A stretch of 64,000 nt of DNA from Erythrophleum ivorense (Eukaryota > Streptophyta > Magnoliopsida > Fabales > Fabaceae): the NCBI GenBank assembly GCA_026724425.1, contig JAIUCV010000008.1, positions 26,950,477-27,014,476 of the forward strand. Reading direction: 5' to 3'. The notes below the pieces were generated by a model, which did not search any database, had not been told where the DNA came from, and saw only the letters and a program-made list of their open reading frames with translations. The stretch's first letter is position 1; each line of letters begins with the position of its first letter. Of this stretch, positions 45,092-55,621 are shown piece by piece. A program made the position numbers and the translations under genes.

Positions 45092-48000
45092 TGTAACATT
45101 CGGTTCTCTGAAAACAAGAGAAAACGTGACAAACATAACGTATGGTTTCTCTGTCAACGAAAAAAATTCACCAAATACAAAAGGATGTCCGCTGAGATGA
45201 TGTAGTTAAGGTTCTAAAAAATTTGGGAAGCATTCTGGACTCCTAAAAATGAGAATCCTAGGCTTAGACTGAAGGAAAAATAAAGCTAGAATAAAGAAAT
45301 AATTTCTTACGAAAAACTTATGAAACGGAATGGCATTTTTGTAATTTTTAGCAAACTTTGGAATTCACATAAGAGGGCTTTTTAAATAAAATTTTTAAGT
45401 TCCCCAGGGTTCTCAGAGGCCCTGAAAACAATAAGAAGGCCTAAGACAGCTAAAGCCCCTCCGATGGACGTTTTCCAACGTCGGTGTACCCAAATTTTGA
45501 CAAATTCATTTGGGAAGATTTTAGCTCTAATTTGAGTGATTTCAAAGGCATTTTACTAAATTGGGAACCTAAATTTCATAATAGAAAAGACTATTCTCAA
45601 AAAGGAGCTAAAACGAAGGAGAAACAAAAATGCCAAGAACGAAGGGTAAAATGGGAATTTTTGAAAAGTGTAAATTCCTCCCACCTATATATATGATGCG
45701 CCCTTCTTCTCCCTTCATAAGTTCTGCCCAAAACCAGAGGAAAACCCTAGGGAGAGTGGTGCACAAGAAGAAGGCAAAGAGGAGGAGAAATCGAAGGTTT
45801 AAGGTATGGAAATTTAATAGTTTTTCATGTTCTTTCTCTTCCAAACCTCTTCCCCTTCATTCTCCTTTATTTTCTATGATTATAATGAAGTATATGGATC
45901 TGTTTTAAAGGAGAAATTTAGGGGAAAATTCGAATTTGAAGAGAGGAGCTCAAAGAACACAAGATTCAAATGAGAAAAAGCAAGAAAATAAAGTAAATCT
46001 TGCATCCCATGGTAGCTACTCCTTCCCCTTTCTTCTCCATATTTTGCCCCATGTTTATAGATGCTAGAGGGCTAGAATTTTGAAGGGAACCAAGGGTGAA
46101 TTCCATGAATTTAAGGGAGGAGAGTAACAATATGCAAAGAAATTCAAGAAAAGACCATGGATTTTCAAGGTAGCAAACCTAGGGTTTCATGGGTTTCCTT
46201 GAAAATCTGATTTGATATGATTATTTCGAGGCCTAAATGAATGTTTAAATGAGTTCCTAAGATCCCTAGGAGTCTCTCCATATACATCTTCCATGTAGAA
46301 AACAAAGCAAACTCCATGGAGGCCAAAAGGAGACATAGGCTCGGCCTAAAGGGGATGAGACACCTAGGGAGAGTTTTAAAATTTTCTAAGTCCATTCTCG
46401 AGTCATATATGATGAATGAAAATGAAGGGAGGCCTTAGAAAAAATTTAGGAAGCTTAGAGAATGAGTTATTCTTTATGATCCATATTATGACCTAAAGAA
46501 GCAACATATAGTTAGGCTTTTGGTTTTGATTGTGTGATGACTCTAAGAGGCTTAAAAGGAGTTAAGAATCATATTTGGAAGGAAAGAATGGAGCCTAGAA
46601 TTTATTTGAAGGGTGTTACTTCATTAGGTGCAATTATGGAACCATAATAAGGTTCATAAGCAAGTTAGTGTCTAAGTGAGTTGTGTGGCCTTAGAATTAA
46701 TTTCATGAACCTAATTGGCTTCCATAAATTGTGTTTAGGCCAAGAGAAACCATCCCCACACTTTTTGTGTGTATGGCCAAAAGAGGGAGCCTTGATTCAA
46801 GAAGAAAAGTGTGTGATTGTGTACAAGGTAGCTCTCTCCATCTTCTCTCATGCATGGATGTGTGCTTAGCTTGCCTTAGAATGTGTGTATATGTGTTTTC
46901 AAGCCATGGAATGTATGCTAGCATGATTTTATATGCTATAGTTTCATGGTGACATATTATATTTCTAAATGTTGTTATGATGTGTGCTTGGGTTTGCTTG
47001 AGTGTGATGAGGCCAAGAACCCTTAGCTATGGTGAGGACGAGCCAAGAACCCTTGAGATTGGTTGAGACAAAGTAAAGAGTCTCCCAAAAGCAAGATGGA
47101 CTCCCAAAAGCATGGTCGAATCCAATAATCTTCTAAAGAATGGGTGAGGCAAGTCCAATATCCACAAGAAATTGGATGAGGCCAATCCACTTGCTTAGTA
47201 AGCCTTTGTATGCTATGTATGACTTTCTCAAATGATGAAAATGTCTCTTGAATGTTTGCACATGTCAATATGACCATACATGCATTTATGAGACTTGTTT
47301 GCATCCATTATGTATGATTGAATGGGAGATGAGCTATTGGGATTCTTTGAATCTCATTCCCTCCTCTCCAATATCCTAATATGCTAGGTGGATCAAGAAG
47401 GCAAGGTAATAAAAGCCAATCTCCTTGAAGATGAGAGGAGGATATGAAAATGCTTGAGTTTTGCTACTTTAAGGCCATACAAATGGGAAAAGATGTAACC
47501 AACAGATGTATATGAATTATGATGTAATGAATACATATAATTATGATAATATGTCATGTAGGAATGAAAGAACAGGTTATGTAGCCATTAGAATGTGATT
47601 TGAGTATATGATGGCAAACTAGTTTCAGGAATGACATTATGGAATTATGCATATGTGTGGATCAGATAGCCCAAATGAGATGCATGAGGGTTGAGACCAT
47701 TTGGGCAGCTCACATAAGTCCTAATTATGCTTTTAGACTTGCCCAAAAGGTGCTAAACCCTAAGGAAAGCCATTTGGACATTTTGGTATCCTTTATGGAG
47801 CCAAAATTGACTAATTTAGAACCCTATGTCACTTTTTATCCAAATGAGATCTTCTTGATCTAAGATTTGACATGAAATTAGAGCTTGTTGAGAGATTTTT
47901 GAGAAGCTAAAGAACATAATTTTTGGAAGTCTATAGAATATTCGATGAATTTTCAAAGTTAGCAAATTTTCTGATTTTGGTCTGATGCACTGTTCACTTG

Positions 48001-48819
48001 GTTCAAAAATGAAATCAGTCACATAGGGCATAAATGATGTCCAATTGCCACAAAATTTTATACAGAGAAACTATACAATCCCATGACATTTTTTGACTAG
48101 AATCACCTCATTTGGATGTCTAGAGAAGGAGATATGAATTTTCAAAGAAATTGTCCAGTATCAAGAATTCCAGCTGACCTCTGTTACTATTTGATTAGAT
48201 TTCATGGTCTGGGCGTGCCCGAACTGGTCTGAAGTTATTTTTTTCCTCTAGCTAATATCTACATCTTTCTAGATTGGTATCATTTGCATGGATTGGATTT
48301 GTTTGGAATTAATTGGACATTTTTGAAATTTATTGCAGAATTTTGTGACAGCATCAGTGGATAGCCTGACCTCTGGACTATTTTGCATGTCAAACGTCCT
48401 TTGTGTTAGATGTTGTGGTCTAGACATATTTTTAATATAAAGTAGACATGTGTAGCTTCCCAGCATGTCTAAAAATGCATGATTTTGAGTTTTTTAGAAT
48501 TAGTTATGATTTTCCAAAATTATGACAGAAAAGGAGATAAATCTGGTCGAAAATGAATGTGTGTATTTTGAGCTTCCCATTAAGTTCCTTAAGATGTAGG
48601 CCACTTTCCATGATTCAAATAATTTGGATCCATGTAATTAAATATGAGAATATGTTGTATGAGCTCACACAGCCCATGTGACACTGAATGAAATTTTTAT
48701 ACATGACGCAATGCAAAGAAATGTATTATTTTAATAGATTTTTCTTACTTCCCTTATGGAATGTATCATATGAGCATGCAAAATGTGATAGAAATGAGCT
48801 AGAAATATATGGTGTTACA
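45092..48819 (+). mobile_element. Complete solo LTR-A (3.7 kb), best reference copy
   Basis: It starts TGTAACATTCGGTTCTCTG, ends ATGGTGTTACA and is flanked by CTTTG at 45,087-45,091 and 48,820-48,824. Order of landmarks: U3 block CCCCTCCGATGGACG (about 45,457), TATATATA (45,687-45,694), AAGGTA sites (about 45,800 and 46,825), 'gaggccaagaaccc' (about 47,012), inverted motif (47,325-47,357), GGTGTTACA. Length 3,728. No coding sequence; short frames at 45,484-45,908 and 46,681-46,952 are not kept in other copies. Confidence 0.9.
47325..47357 (+). promoter_or_regulatory. Conserved inverted motif of LTR-A (example)
   Basis: GAGCTATTGGGATTCTTTGAATCTCATT contains the stem GATTC-TTT-GAATC. It is followed about 20 bases on by CTAATATGCTAGGTGGATC. 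Near-identical copies occur at 483, 22,397, 43,166, 53,593, 57,826 and 63,399 and inverted at 7,766, 34,745, 50,020 and 55,360. LTR-B has an analogous GAGATTGTATATCTCACCCC. The role is unknown; its position well after the TATA box suggests an RNA-level signal such as 3'-end formation. Confidence 0.5.
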
Positions 48820-48824
48820 CTTTG

Positions 48825-49611
48825 TGCTTGACCTAGATAGTGTGACAAAAGGGACTTGACATAGGCTATAGGATAGGTTGCATCGGATCATCGATTCTCA
48901 TATAATTTGGGTAGTTATAATGTTTTGTTAGAAGCCACTTATGACTTATAGACTAAAAGGAATTTTGGGTCCACTGCCAATATTTTATGGGCCTACATGG
49001 TCGCACACAAAAATAGGCTAACATAAACTAGAATGTCCAAATTCATTGAACCTAGAAGGCATTTAAATTCAATGAATGTAGTGTTCACATTCAATGTATT
49101 TGCTTTCTAGAAATTTTCCTATTTCGAATAGGAGATTATCCTATTTATAATAGGATATTGCATTCTCTCTTGAAAAAAAGAAAAAAGGTGGAAGAAATTA
49201 ATATAAATATATATTAATTTATATTAATTTTGAAATTTATAAGGCTCTCTTATAAAAAGGGGATGCTAGGATTTCCTACGTATCAATTTTTAAGAAGAAT
49301 GCTACAACACCATTTAAGAGAGAGAGAGAGAGAGACATGATTCTGCTACACACTCGAGAAGACATGTGATTCTAGTGGACAAGTTCAGATAGGGACATTC
49401 GCATAATATGGTGCTAGCACATCGTTCCTGTTAAAGATCCCGTTCATGTGGATACTGGTATAGGGTGTTGGTTCGTGAAGAGCAACGCCTAGTGATCCAA
49501 ACATGACTAATCAGAAGGAGAGACAGTTTTTGTATGCTAGAGGTATATTTCTTCTACCTTACTTCGGTTTAAGCAAAGATGATGCCTAGTGTGTACATAC
49601 AAATCCCAACA
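48825..49611 (+). mobile_element. Copia LTR-D, 3' piece
   Basis: It contains an imperfect palindromic stretch CTATTTCGAATAGGAG (about 49,120-49,160), TATAAAA (49,251-49,257) and a (GA)n run. The U5-like end CTTCTACCTTACTTCGG leads to CCCAACA. Confidence 0.82.
49317..49335 (+). repeat. (AG)n microsatellite
   Basis: Nineteen bases of alternating A and G lie within the copia LTR, about 60 bases after its TATA box, probably in the transcribed leader. Confidence 0.9.
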
Positions 49612-49616
49612 TAATG

Positions 49617-50187
49617 GGGTTAAGGTGCACCAAATGGCCTCCTCATCCTACCATGACCATTTGAGCACATCCAAAAGTATAAATATAGCATATAGAAACA
49701 TCCTAAATGGTTTAAACTCCTATGGAACTCAAAACGACCTTCCTAGTTGTTTATTTACACATGCATACCAAGGCTCATGGATGTCAAAAACCACATATGC
49801 ATACATTTGGTTCCAAAATAGATTCATACATCATATTTACATACTTTTACTTGTGCTCAATGATTTACATCTCATAAACTTTATATATATATAAACTTTG
49901 ACATCAAAATGCATAAATTCTATATTATATTGTCAAATTCTCTTTTTTCAAGGTGCTTGGCTCCCATTTTTTGTCCACTTAGTTCACCTAGACATGGTTA
50001 GACATAATGTGGGTAAAAGTGAGATTCAAAGAATCCTAATAGCTTTTTTACTTTTTCAAGCATACATACATGGTACATTTTCATGTCAAAGAATGCAAGC
50101 ATGTTATAAAAACCTCTTGTATATGCATAAGCATATTTTCATGTCACTTAAGCTCATACAATTCAAACATAGGCTTTAAGGGTTTTT
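49617..50187 (-). mobile_element. LTR-A copy, segment 2 of 2
   Basis: This continues the copy cut at 38,040. It has the mid-3' blocks and the inverted motif at about 50,020-50,050. It is cut again at 50,187 by a plus-strand LTR-A; the remainder lies outside the window. Confidence 0.78.
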
Positions 50188-51681
50188 TGTAATATCTAGT
50201 TTTCGTTAAACAACGTAAACGGGTACGTTTTCAAAGCAAGTCCCTCGAAATGAATTAGTTAAGGTCTCAAAAAATTTAAGTAGCATTCTAGACTCCTAAA
50301 AATGAGAATCCCAGGCTTAGATGGAAAGAAAAATAGAGCTAGAATAAAGAAATGAAATTGAACGAAAGGTTGACGAAAGTAATGGAAATTTCATAATTTT
50401 GAGAAAATTTTATAATTTACACAGGAGGGCTTTTTAAATGAAAGTTTAGAGTTCTCTGAGGTTCTTAGAAGCCCTGAAAACCATGGGAAGCCCCGAGACA
50501 GATAAAACCCCTTCGGTGGATGTTTTCCAACGTCGGTTGACCCAAACTTTGACGAATTTGTTTAGGAAGGTTTTAGCTCCGATTTGAGTGATTCCAAAGG
50601 TATTTTACTAAATTGGAAACTTAAATTTTATAATGGAAAAGATGGTTCTAAAAAAGGAGCTAAAATGGACCGAAAATGAAAATGCTAAGATGAAGGGGCA
50701 AAATTAGAATTTTTGAAAAGTCTTTCTTAAAGCTCCCTATATATATGAGGTGCCCCACTTCCTCTCTCATTTACACATTATTTCTACCCTAAACTAGAGG
50801 ATAGAGTTAGGGTTTAAGGTGCACCAAGAGGAGGAGAAAGGAAGGAGAAAAACAAGGTAGAAAGGTATGGATTTTCTTAGTTTTTTCATGCTTTCTCTTT
50901 CGCAAACTCTTCTCCTCCATTTTCCCTTCTTTCCTATAGTTTTATTGAAGTTATTGGATCTGTTTTGAGGGCAAAATAGAGGAGAAATTTTGAAATCGAG
51001 GTGAGGAAGCCAAGGAAGGTGAACAACAAGCAAGAGGAACCAAGGAAATCAAGGTATTTTGGCATCTCTTCACTTAATCTTCTTCCTTCTTTCTCTTGTG
51101 GGTGGTTCGACCTACATATGGCCAACCTTAGGGAGTTGAATTTCTAGCTAAACTAAGGATGAATGTTAGGAATTTAAAGGAGGAGAATAAGAATATGCAA
51201 AGAAAACAACAAAAGAACATTGAAAAATCAAGATAGCAAAGTTAGGGTTTCAGGTGTTCTTTGCAAAATTTGACTTAATACAATAATTTCTAGGCCTAAA
51301 TGAGTGTTTGAATGAGCTCCTAAGATCCCTAAAAGGCTCCCCATATGCATCTTCTACTAAGAAAACAAAACAAACTCCAAGGGTGGTCTTAAGGAGCATA
51401 GTTTCGACCTAGTATATTTGGGATGCCTAAAGATAGGTTCAAATTTTTCCAAGCCCATTTTTAAGTCATATGTAATGAGTGAAGATGAGAGGAAGCCTTG
51501 GAAAAGATTTAGGAGGCCTAGAGAATGAATTGGTGTCATAGGTTCCATAATATGACTTAAGGAAGCAACATGTAGTTAGGCTCTTTGTTTTAATTGTATG
51601 ATGACTCCAAGAGACCTAACAAGAGTCAAGAATTATAAATGAAAGAAAAGAATGGAATCTAGAACTCACTTGATGAGTGTT
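50188..51681 (+). mobile_element. LTR-A copy, 5' part
   Basis: It starts TGTAATATCTAGTTTTCG, the same variant start as the gag-linked fragment at 14,241. The conserved U3 block is near 50,507, TATATATATGA at 50,738-50,748 and AAGGTA sites at about 50,854 and 51,052. It is interrupted at 51,681 by LTR-C sequence. Confidence 0.8.
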
Positions 51682-53070
51682 TGATAAACATGATATTTTA
51701 TATGTTTTATTCTCCTTATCTTAAGTATTTTAGTATCCAAATATGGCTTTAGGGGTCTAATTAGATGAAATTTGATTTTAGTAGCCATTTTCTATATTTG
51801 AGAAATTAAGTTACAAATTATTGGTTTTTAATGCTCAATTTTATTTCAAATGATTTTGTGGACATTTTTCCTATTATTTCTGTAGATTTTTTTATGGGCA
51901 ATGGGATTGGAATGGAAGAATAAAATAACATTTAAATAGGAGCAATGGGTCTTGAAGAAGAAGTCAGCTCCAACTCCCTTATTTCTCTCGTGGAAGACAC
52001 TCATAAGCTCACACAAGCGACTATACTCCACGTTGCAGCAGCTCACACAAAGACTTCCTTCTTCACGTAACACTCAAGGAAGGGGCAGCTCAAGTCAACT
52101 ACATGCATGCAGAATCTTCACGTGAAGAAGCAGCAATTGCAAGAAGCCATGAGGAGTTGCATGATTCAAAGAAAGCAATGTGGAAAGAAGTGTAAAATAG
52201 AACCATGCATGAAGCTTCGAGTTAGTGAGCTGAAGGAAGTTTCTAACATGATTAAGAAAAGCCATGCATGAAGAATGTAGCTCTAGAACAGCAGCTCGTG
52301 TGAACAATAGCTAACATGAGAAACTCAAGCTGGAGAATGCAAAAATGAAGTTACAACGTTATGAAGCTGCACAGAGGAAGCTGGAAAGAATGAATGATAC
52401 TTGAAGAGTTTTTCTCTTTGGTCTGAACTTGAGTAGAGGAGACGAGGGAGAGAAGGAACTAGCCATGTTTCTGAAATGAAGGAAGAGGGGGGCTGCATAA
52501 GAAGAAGCTTCGAGCTTGCATGGGACGTGAAAAACTAATGAGGAGCAGCAGAAGGAATTCACATGGAAGATGATTATTATATTCACAATAGGGCCCACCT
52601 TATATACAAACATGAAGAAGCTATAGGCAATTAGCTAGGCAAGAAGCTTCCTACGTCAATAGTGCAACGTTGAGCTGTGGGTTCTGAGAAGAGGTAGCAT
52701 GATGCTACATGATTCATTAAAGGATTTAGCTACGGGCAAAAGAAGTAAAATGAGGCAGCACAAGAACGTGGAGCTGAGCACGTGGAGTTTAAAGAAGGCT
52801 GACGTGGTTTTGCATGAGTCTAAATTAAAGACACTAAACATAAGCAGAAGAGACGTGAAGAACGCGAGAACTCAAGAAGAGTTAGGCACGTGATTTTTAA
52901 TGAGGAGTTGGAGGCTTCATCCTATACGCTTCTTTCATTCATTGGAGCCCTTCATTTTTACCCTCATTTTCAAGAGGAAAAGTGTGTGGTTGCAACAAGA
53001 GGAAGAGCATTTTCAAGAGGAAAAGTTTTTAACGAGAACTCAAGAAGAGTTGGGCACGTGATTTTTAAGG
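51682..53070 (+). mobile_element. LTR-C fragment, second copy
   Basis: It starts TGATAAACATGATATTTTA. CTTAAGTATTTTAGTATCC and TTTTAGTAGCCATTTT match the reverse complement of 28,230-28,380. The body is full of AGCAGCTC, CACGTG and ACGTG words. The expected LTR-C end (CGACACAATCGTCA) is absent, so it is truncated on the right. When LTR-A resumes, about 200 bases of it are missing. Several open frames of 60-84 codons run on both strands but show no family features. Confidence 0.65.
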
Positions 53071-53108
53071 GAGAGCATTTTCAAGAGGAAAAGTGTGTGG
53101 TTGCAACA
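52860..53108 (+). repeat. Local duplications at the LTR-C/LTR-A junction
   Basis: GAGAACTCAAGAAGAGTT followed by GGCACGTGATTTTTAA occurs at about 52,867 and 53,034. CATTTTCAAGAGGAAAAG occurs at about 52,966, 53,009 and 53,078, twice followed by TGTGTGGTTGCAACAA. The repeats are interleaved, as expected from a patchwork end-joining or slippage event. Confidence 0.75.
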
Positions 53109-53931
53109 AAGGTAGCTCACTTCTTTTTCTTTCATGTATGAATGTGTGCTTGACTTGTCCTTAAATGTATGTATGTGTGCTTTAAGCCATGAAAAGTATT
53201 CTAGCATGTGCCTTTATTCTATGGTATCATGATGTTGCATTATGCTTTCAAATGATGTCTAACATGTTTACTTGGGTTTGCTTAAGTGTGGAGAAGCCAA
53301 GAACCCTTAGCCATCGTGAGGATGAGCCAAGAACCCTTAGAAATGATTGAGACAAAGTAAAGAGTCTCCCAAGAGTGAGGTTGAGTTAAAACTTCCTAGA
53401 GAAAATGGGTAAGGCAAGTCCAAAATCTATAAGAGAATGGGTGAGGCTAATCCACTTACTTGGCAAGCCTATGTATGCTATGTATGACTTGTTCAAATAC
53501 CAATAATGCTTCTTTAATGATCATGCACTTCATGATGCTCATTCAAGCATTTTTAAGACTTGTTTTGCATTCTTTATGTATCATTGAAATGGGAGATGAG
53601 CTATTGGGATTCTTTGAATCTCATTCCCTCCTCTCCAATGTCCTAACATGCTAGGTGGACCAAGTGAGTAAGGTAATGGAAGCCATCAAGTAGGAAGATA
53701 AGAGATTGATAACCATTTGCCTAGTTTTACTTCTTTTGTAGCCATATGTATGGCAAGTGATGTAATCCCATGATGGAATTGTTATGTAATCATATGAACA
53801 TATGTAATTACCCAAATATTTGATGTATGTATGCGTTTTAGTGTCAAATGAATGGTAATGTGCATTTTGAGTATGGAATGGCAAGACTAGACCTATGAAA
53901 TCTTATGTATGGCATGGGTTGTGTAACACCA
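53071..53931 (+). mobile_element. LTR-A copy, middle part
   Basis: It resumes at the AAAGTGTGTGGTTGCAACAA / AAGGTAGCTC block and contains the inverted motif (53,593-53,622). It is cut at 53,931 by an inverted LTR-A. Confidence 0.78.
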
Positions 53932-55621
53932 TATTTATCTAGCTTGCCTCATGCCATTTCTAAGTCTTGTTTTATGCATTTCATAATGAAGCAAGAAAAA
54001 TAGCATGAGAACAATGAATGTACATGCACTTTGCCATGGATAAAATTTTTCCTTTAGAGTCTCGTGGGCCATATGGACTATGTATCATATTCTTATATTT
54101 AATTACATAGATACAACTCAAATCCATCACCAAAAATGGCCTAGAACTCGTGCAAAGAAAGAGATACACAAATTTTCATAAGGTAGCCTTGGCCAGAATT
54201 TCATACTTTCTGTCACAAATTTTGAAAAATCATAACAAATTTTAAAAAAATCAAAATAATATATTTTTTACCATTTTGGAAATCTATAGATGTCTACTTT
54301 ATGCTAAAAATATGCTTAGGTCATGAAACACCAAGTAGAAGAAGTTGACATTCAAAAAGCACCTAAGGTCTTAGCTACCTGGGCTACTGCCATAGCTTAC
54401 TGTCATAAACTTTGAAAATTCATAACTAATTTTAAAAAAATATAAATTATACAAATTTGGTTAATCTAAGAAGATAAAGATATTAAATTTAAGGAAAAAA
54501 ATAACTCCAGATCATGCCAAGTTCATTTAGGGACTAAATTATGATGAAATAGTACTGGAGGTCCAGTGGCGTTACTAGTACTGACATGAAACTTCAAAAA
54601 TTTATAACTCTTTGCTCAGGCCTCCGAATGAGGTGATCTTTATGGTCACATAAAGATTATAACCTATAGTTTATGCCTATAAAATTTCACAAGCATTGAA
54701 CATAATTTGTCTATCGGATGACATAGAACACAAAACTAACCATATAAATAGTACATGCACTAGAACAACAGAAAAATCCCAACTTTAAAAATTCATAATC
54801 TAGCCTGTAGAGCTCTTATTTTTTTGTACTTTAGCTTCCCAAAAATATCTCAATAAGCCCTACATGTCTGCAAAATTTCATGGGAATATTCATCCATTTG
54901 GTCAGTTTATACCATAAGGTTTCAGTTTGGTCATTTTCATGATCTTTACAAGCACCAAAGTGTCAAAATTTACTTCCCAAGCTTGTGTGGCCACTTGAGC
55001 ATGTGGGATTGCACCAAAATGACATTTTAAACTTGTCTTAAAGGTGCACAAACCTAGAATTTGCAAACTCACTCTCTCACTCCATGCCATAAATACATTT
55101 CCACAATGCTAGTCTTGCCATCCCATGTCCAAAGTGCACATTTCCATACATATAACCTTAAATCTCATTTATACATGATACATTAGCATAATTATACATG
55201 TTCATAACATCATAAGACATATACAACAATAGATTACAACATTTGCCACTCATATGGCCTTCAAGAGACAAAATCTATGCACTTTGATGTCATGCTTTCA
55301 CCTTTCAAGTGGTTGGCTCCCATTTCCTTGTTCTTTTGGTCCACTTAGCATGGGAGGGAATAGATTCAAAGAATCCAAATAGCTCATCTCCCATTTCAAC
55401 CATGCATAAAGTATGCAAATCATGTCTTACAAATGCATGCATGGACATATTAAATAACATGAACATTTAAGAGGTAATCTTGGCATGTGAGTAAGTCATA
55501 CAAGGTATCTATAGGCTTGCTAAGTAAGTGGATTAACCTCACCCATTCACTTATAGATTTTGGACTTGCCTCACCCATTTCTTTAAGAGGTTTTTGACTC
55601 TACCTTACTCTTAGGAGTCAA
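53932..55621 (-). mobile_element. LTR-A copy, segment 1 of 2
   Basis: It starts TGTAACACCATATTTATC at 53,932 (minus-strand 3' end), with the inverted motif at about 55,355-55,395. It is cut at 55,621 by a plus-strand LTR-A and resumes at 59,310. The 62-aa frame at 54,902-55,090 lies within the ordinary 3' blocks. Confidence 0.82.

Larger units (their letters stand above)
38041..49611 (+). mobile_element. Copia-type solo LTR (LTR-D), about 1.45 kb split in three by nested LTR-A
   Basis: It begins TGTTAGAAATTGTGCCCTAA at 38,041, ends AAATCCCAACA at 49,611 and is flanked by TAATG on both sides. TGTTRGAAATTGTGCCC...CCCAACA is the standard look of a Ty1-copia LTR in plants. Its pieces are 38,041-38,249, 44,651-45,091 and 48,820-49,611. 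A TATAAAA (49,251) and a CTTCTACC stretch (49,551) lie in the last piece in the expected U3-to-U5 order. No internal coding domain remains. Confidence 0.87.
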
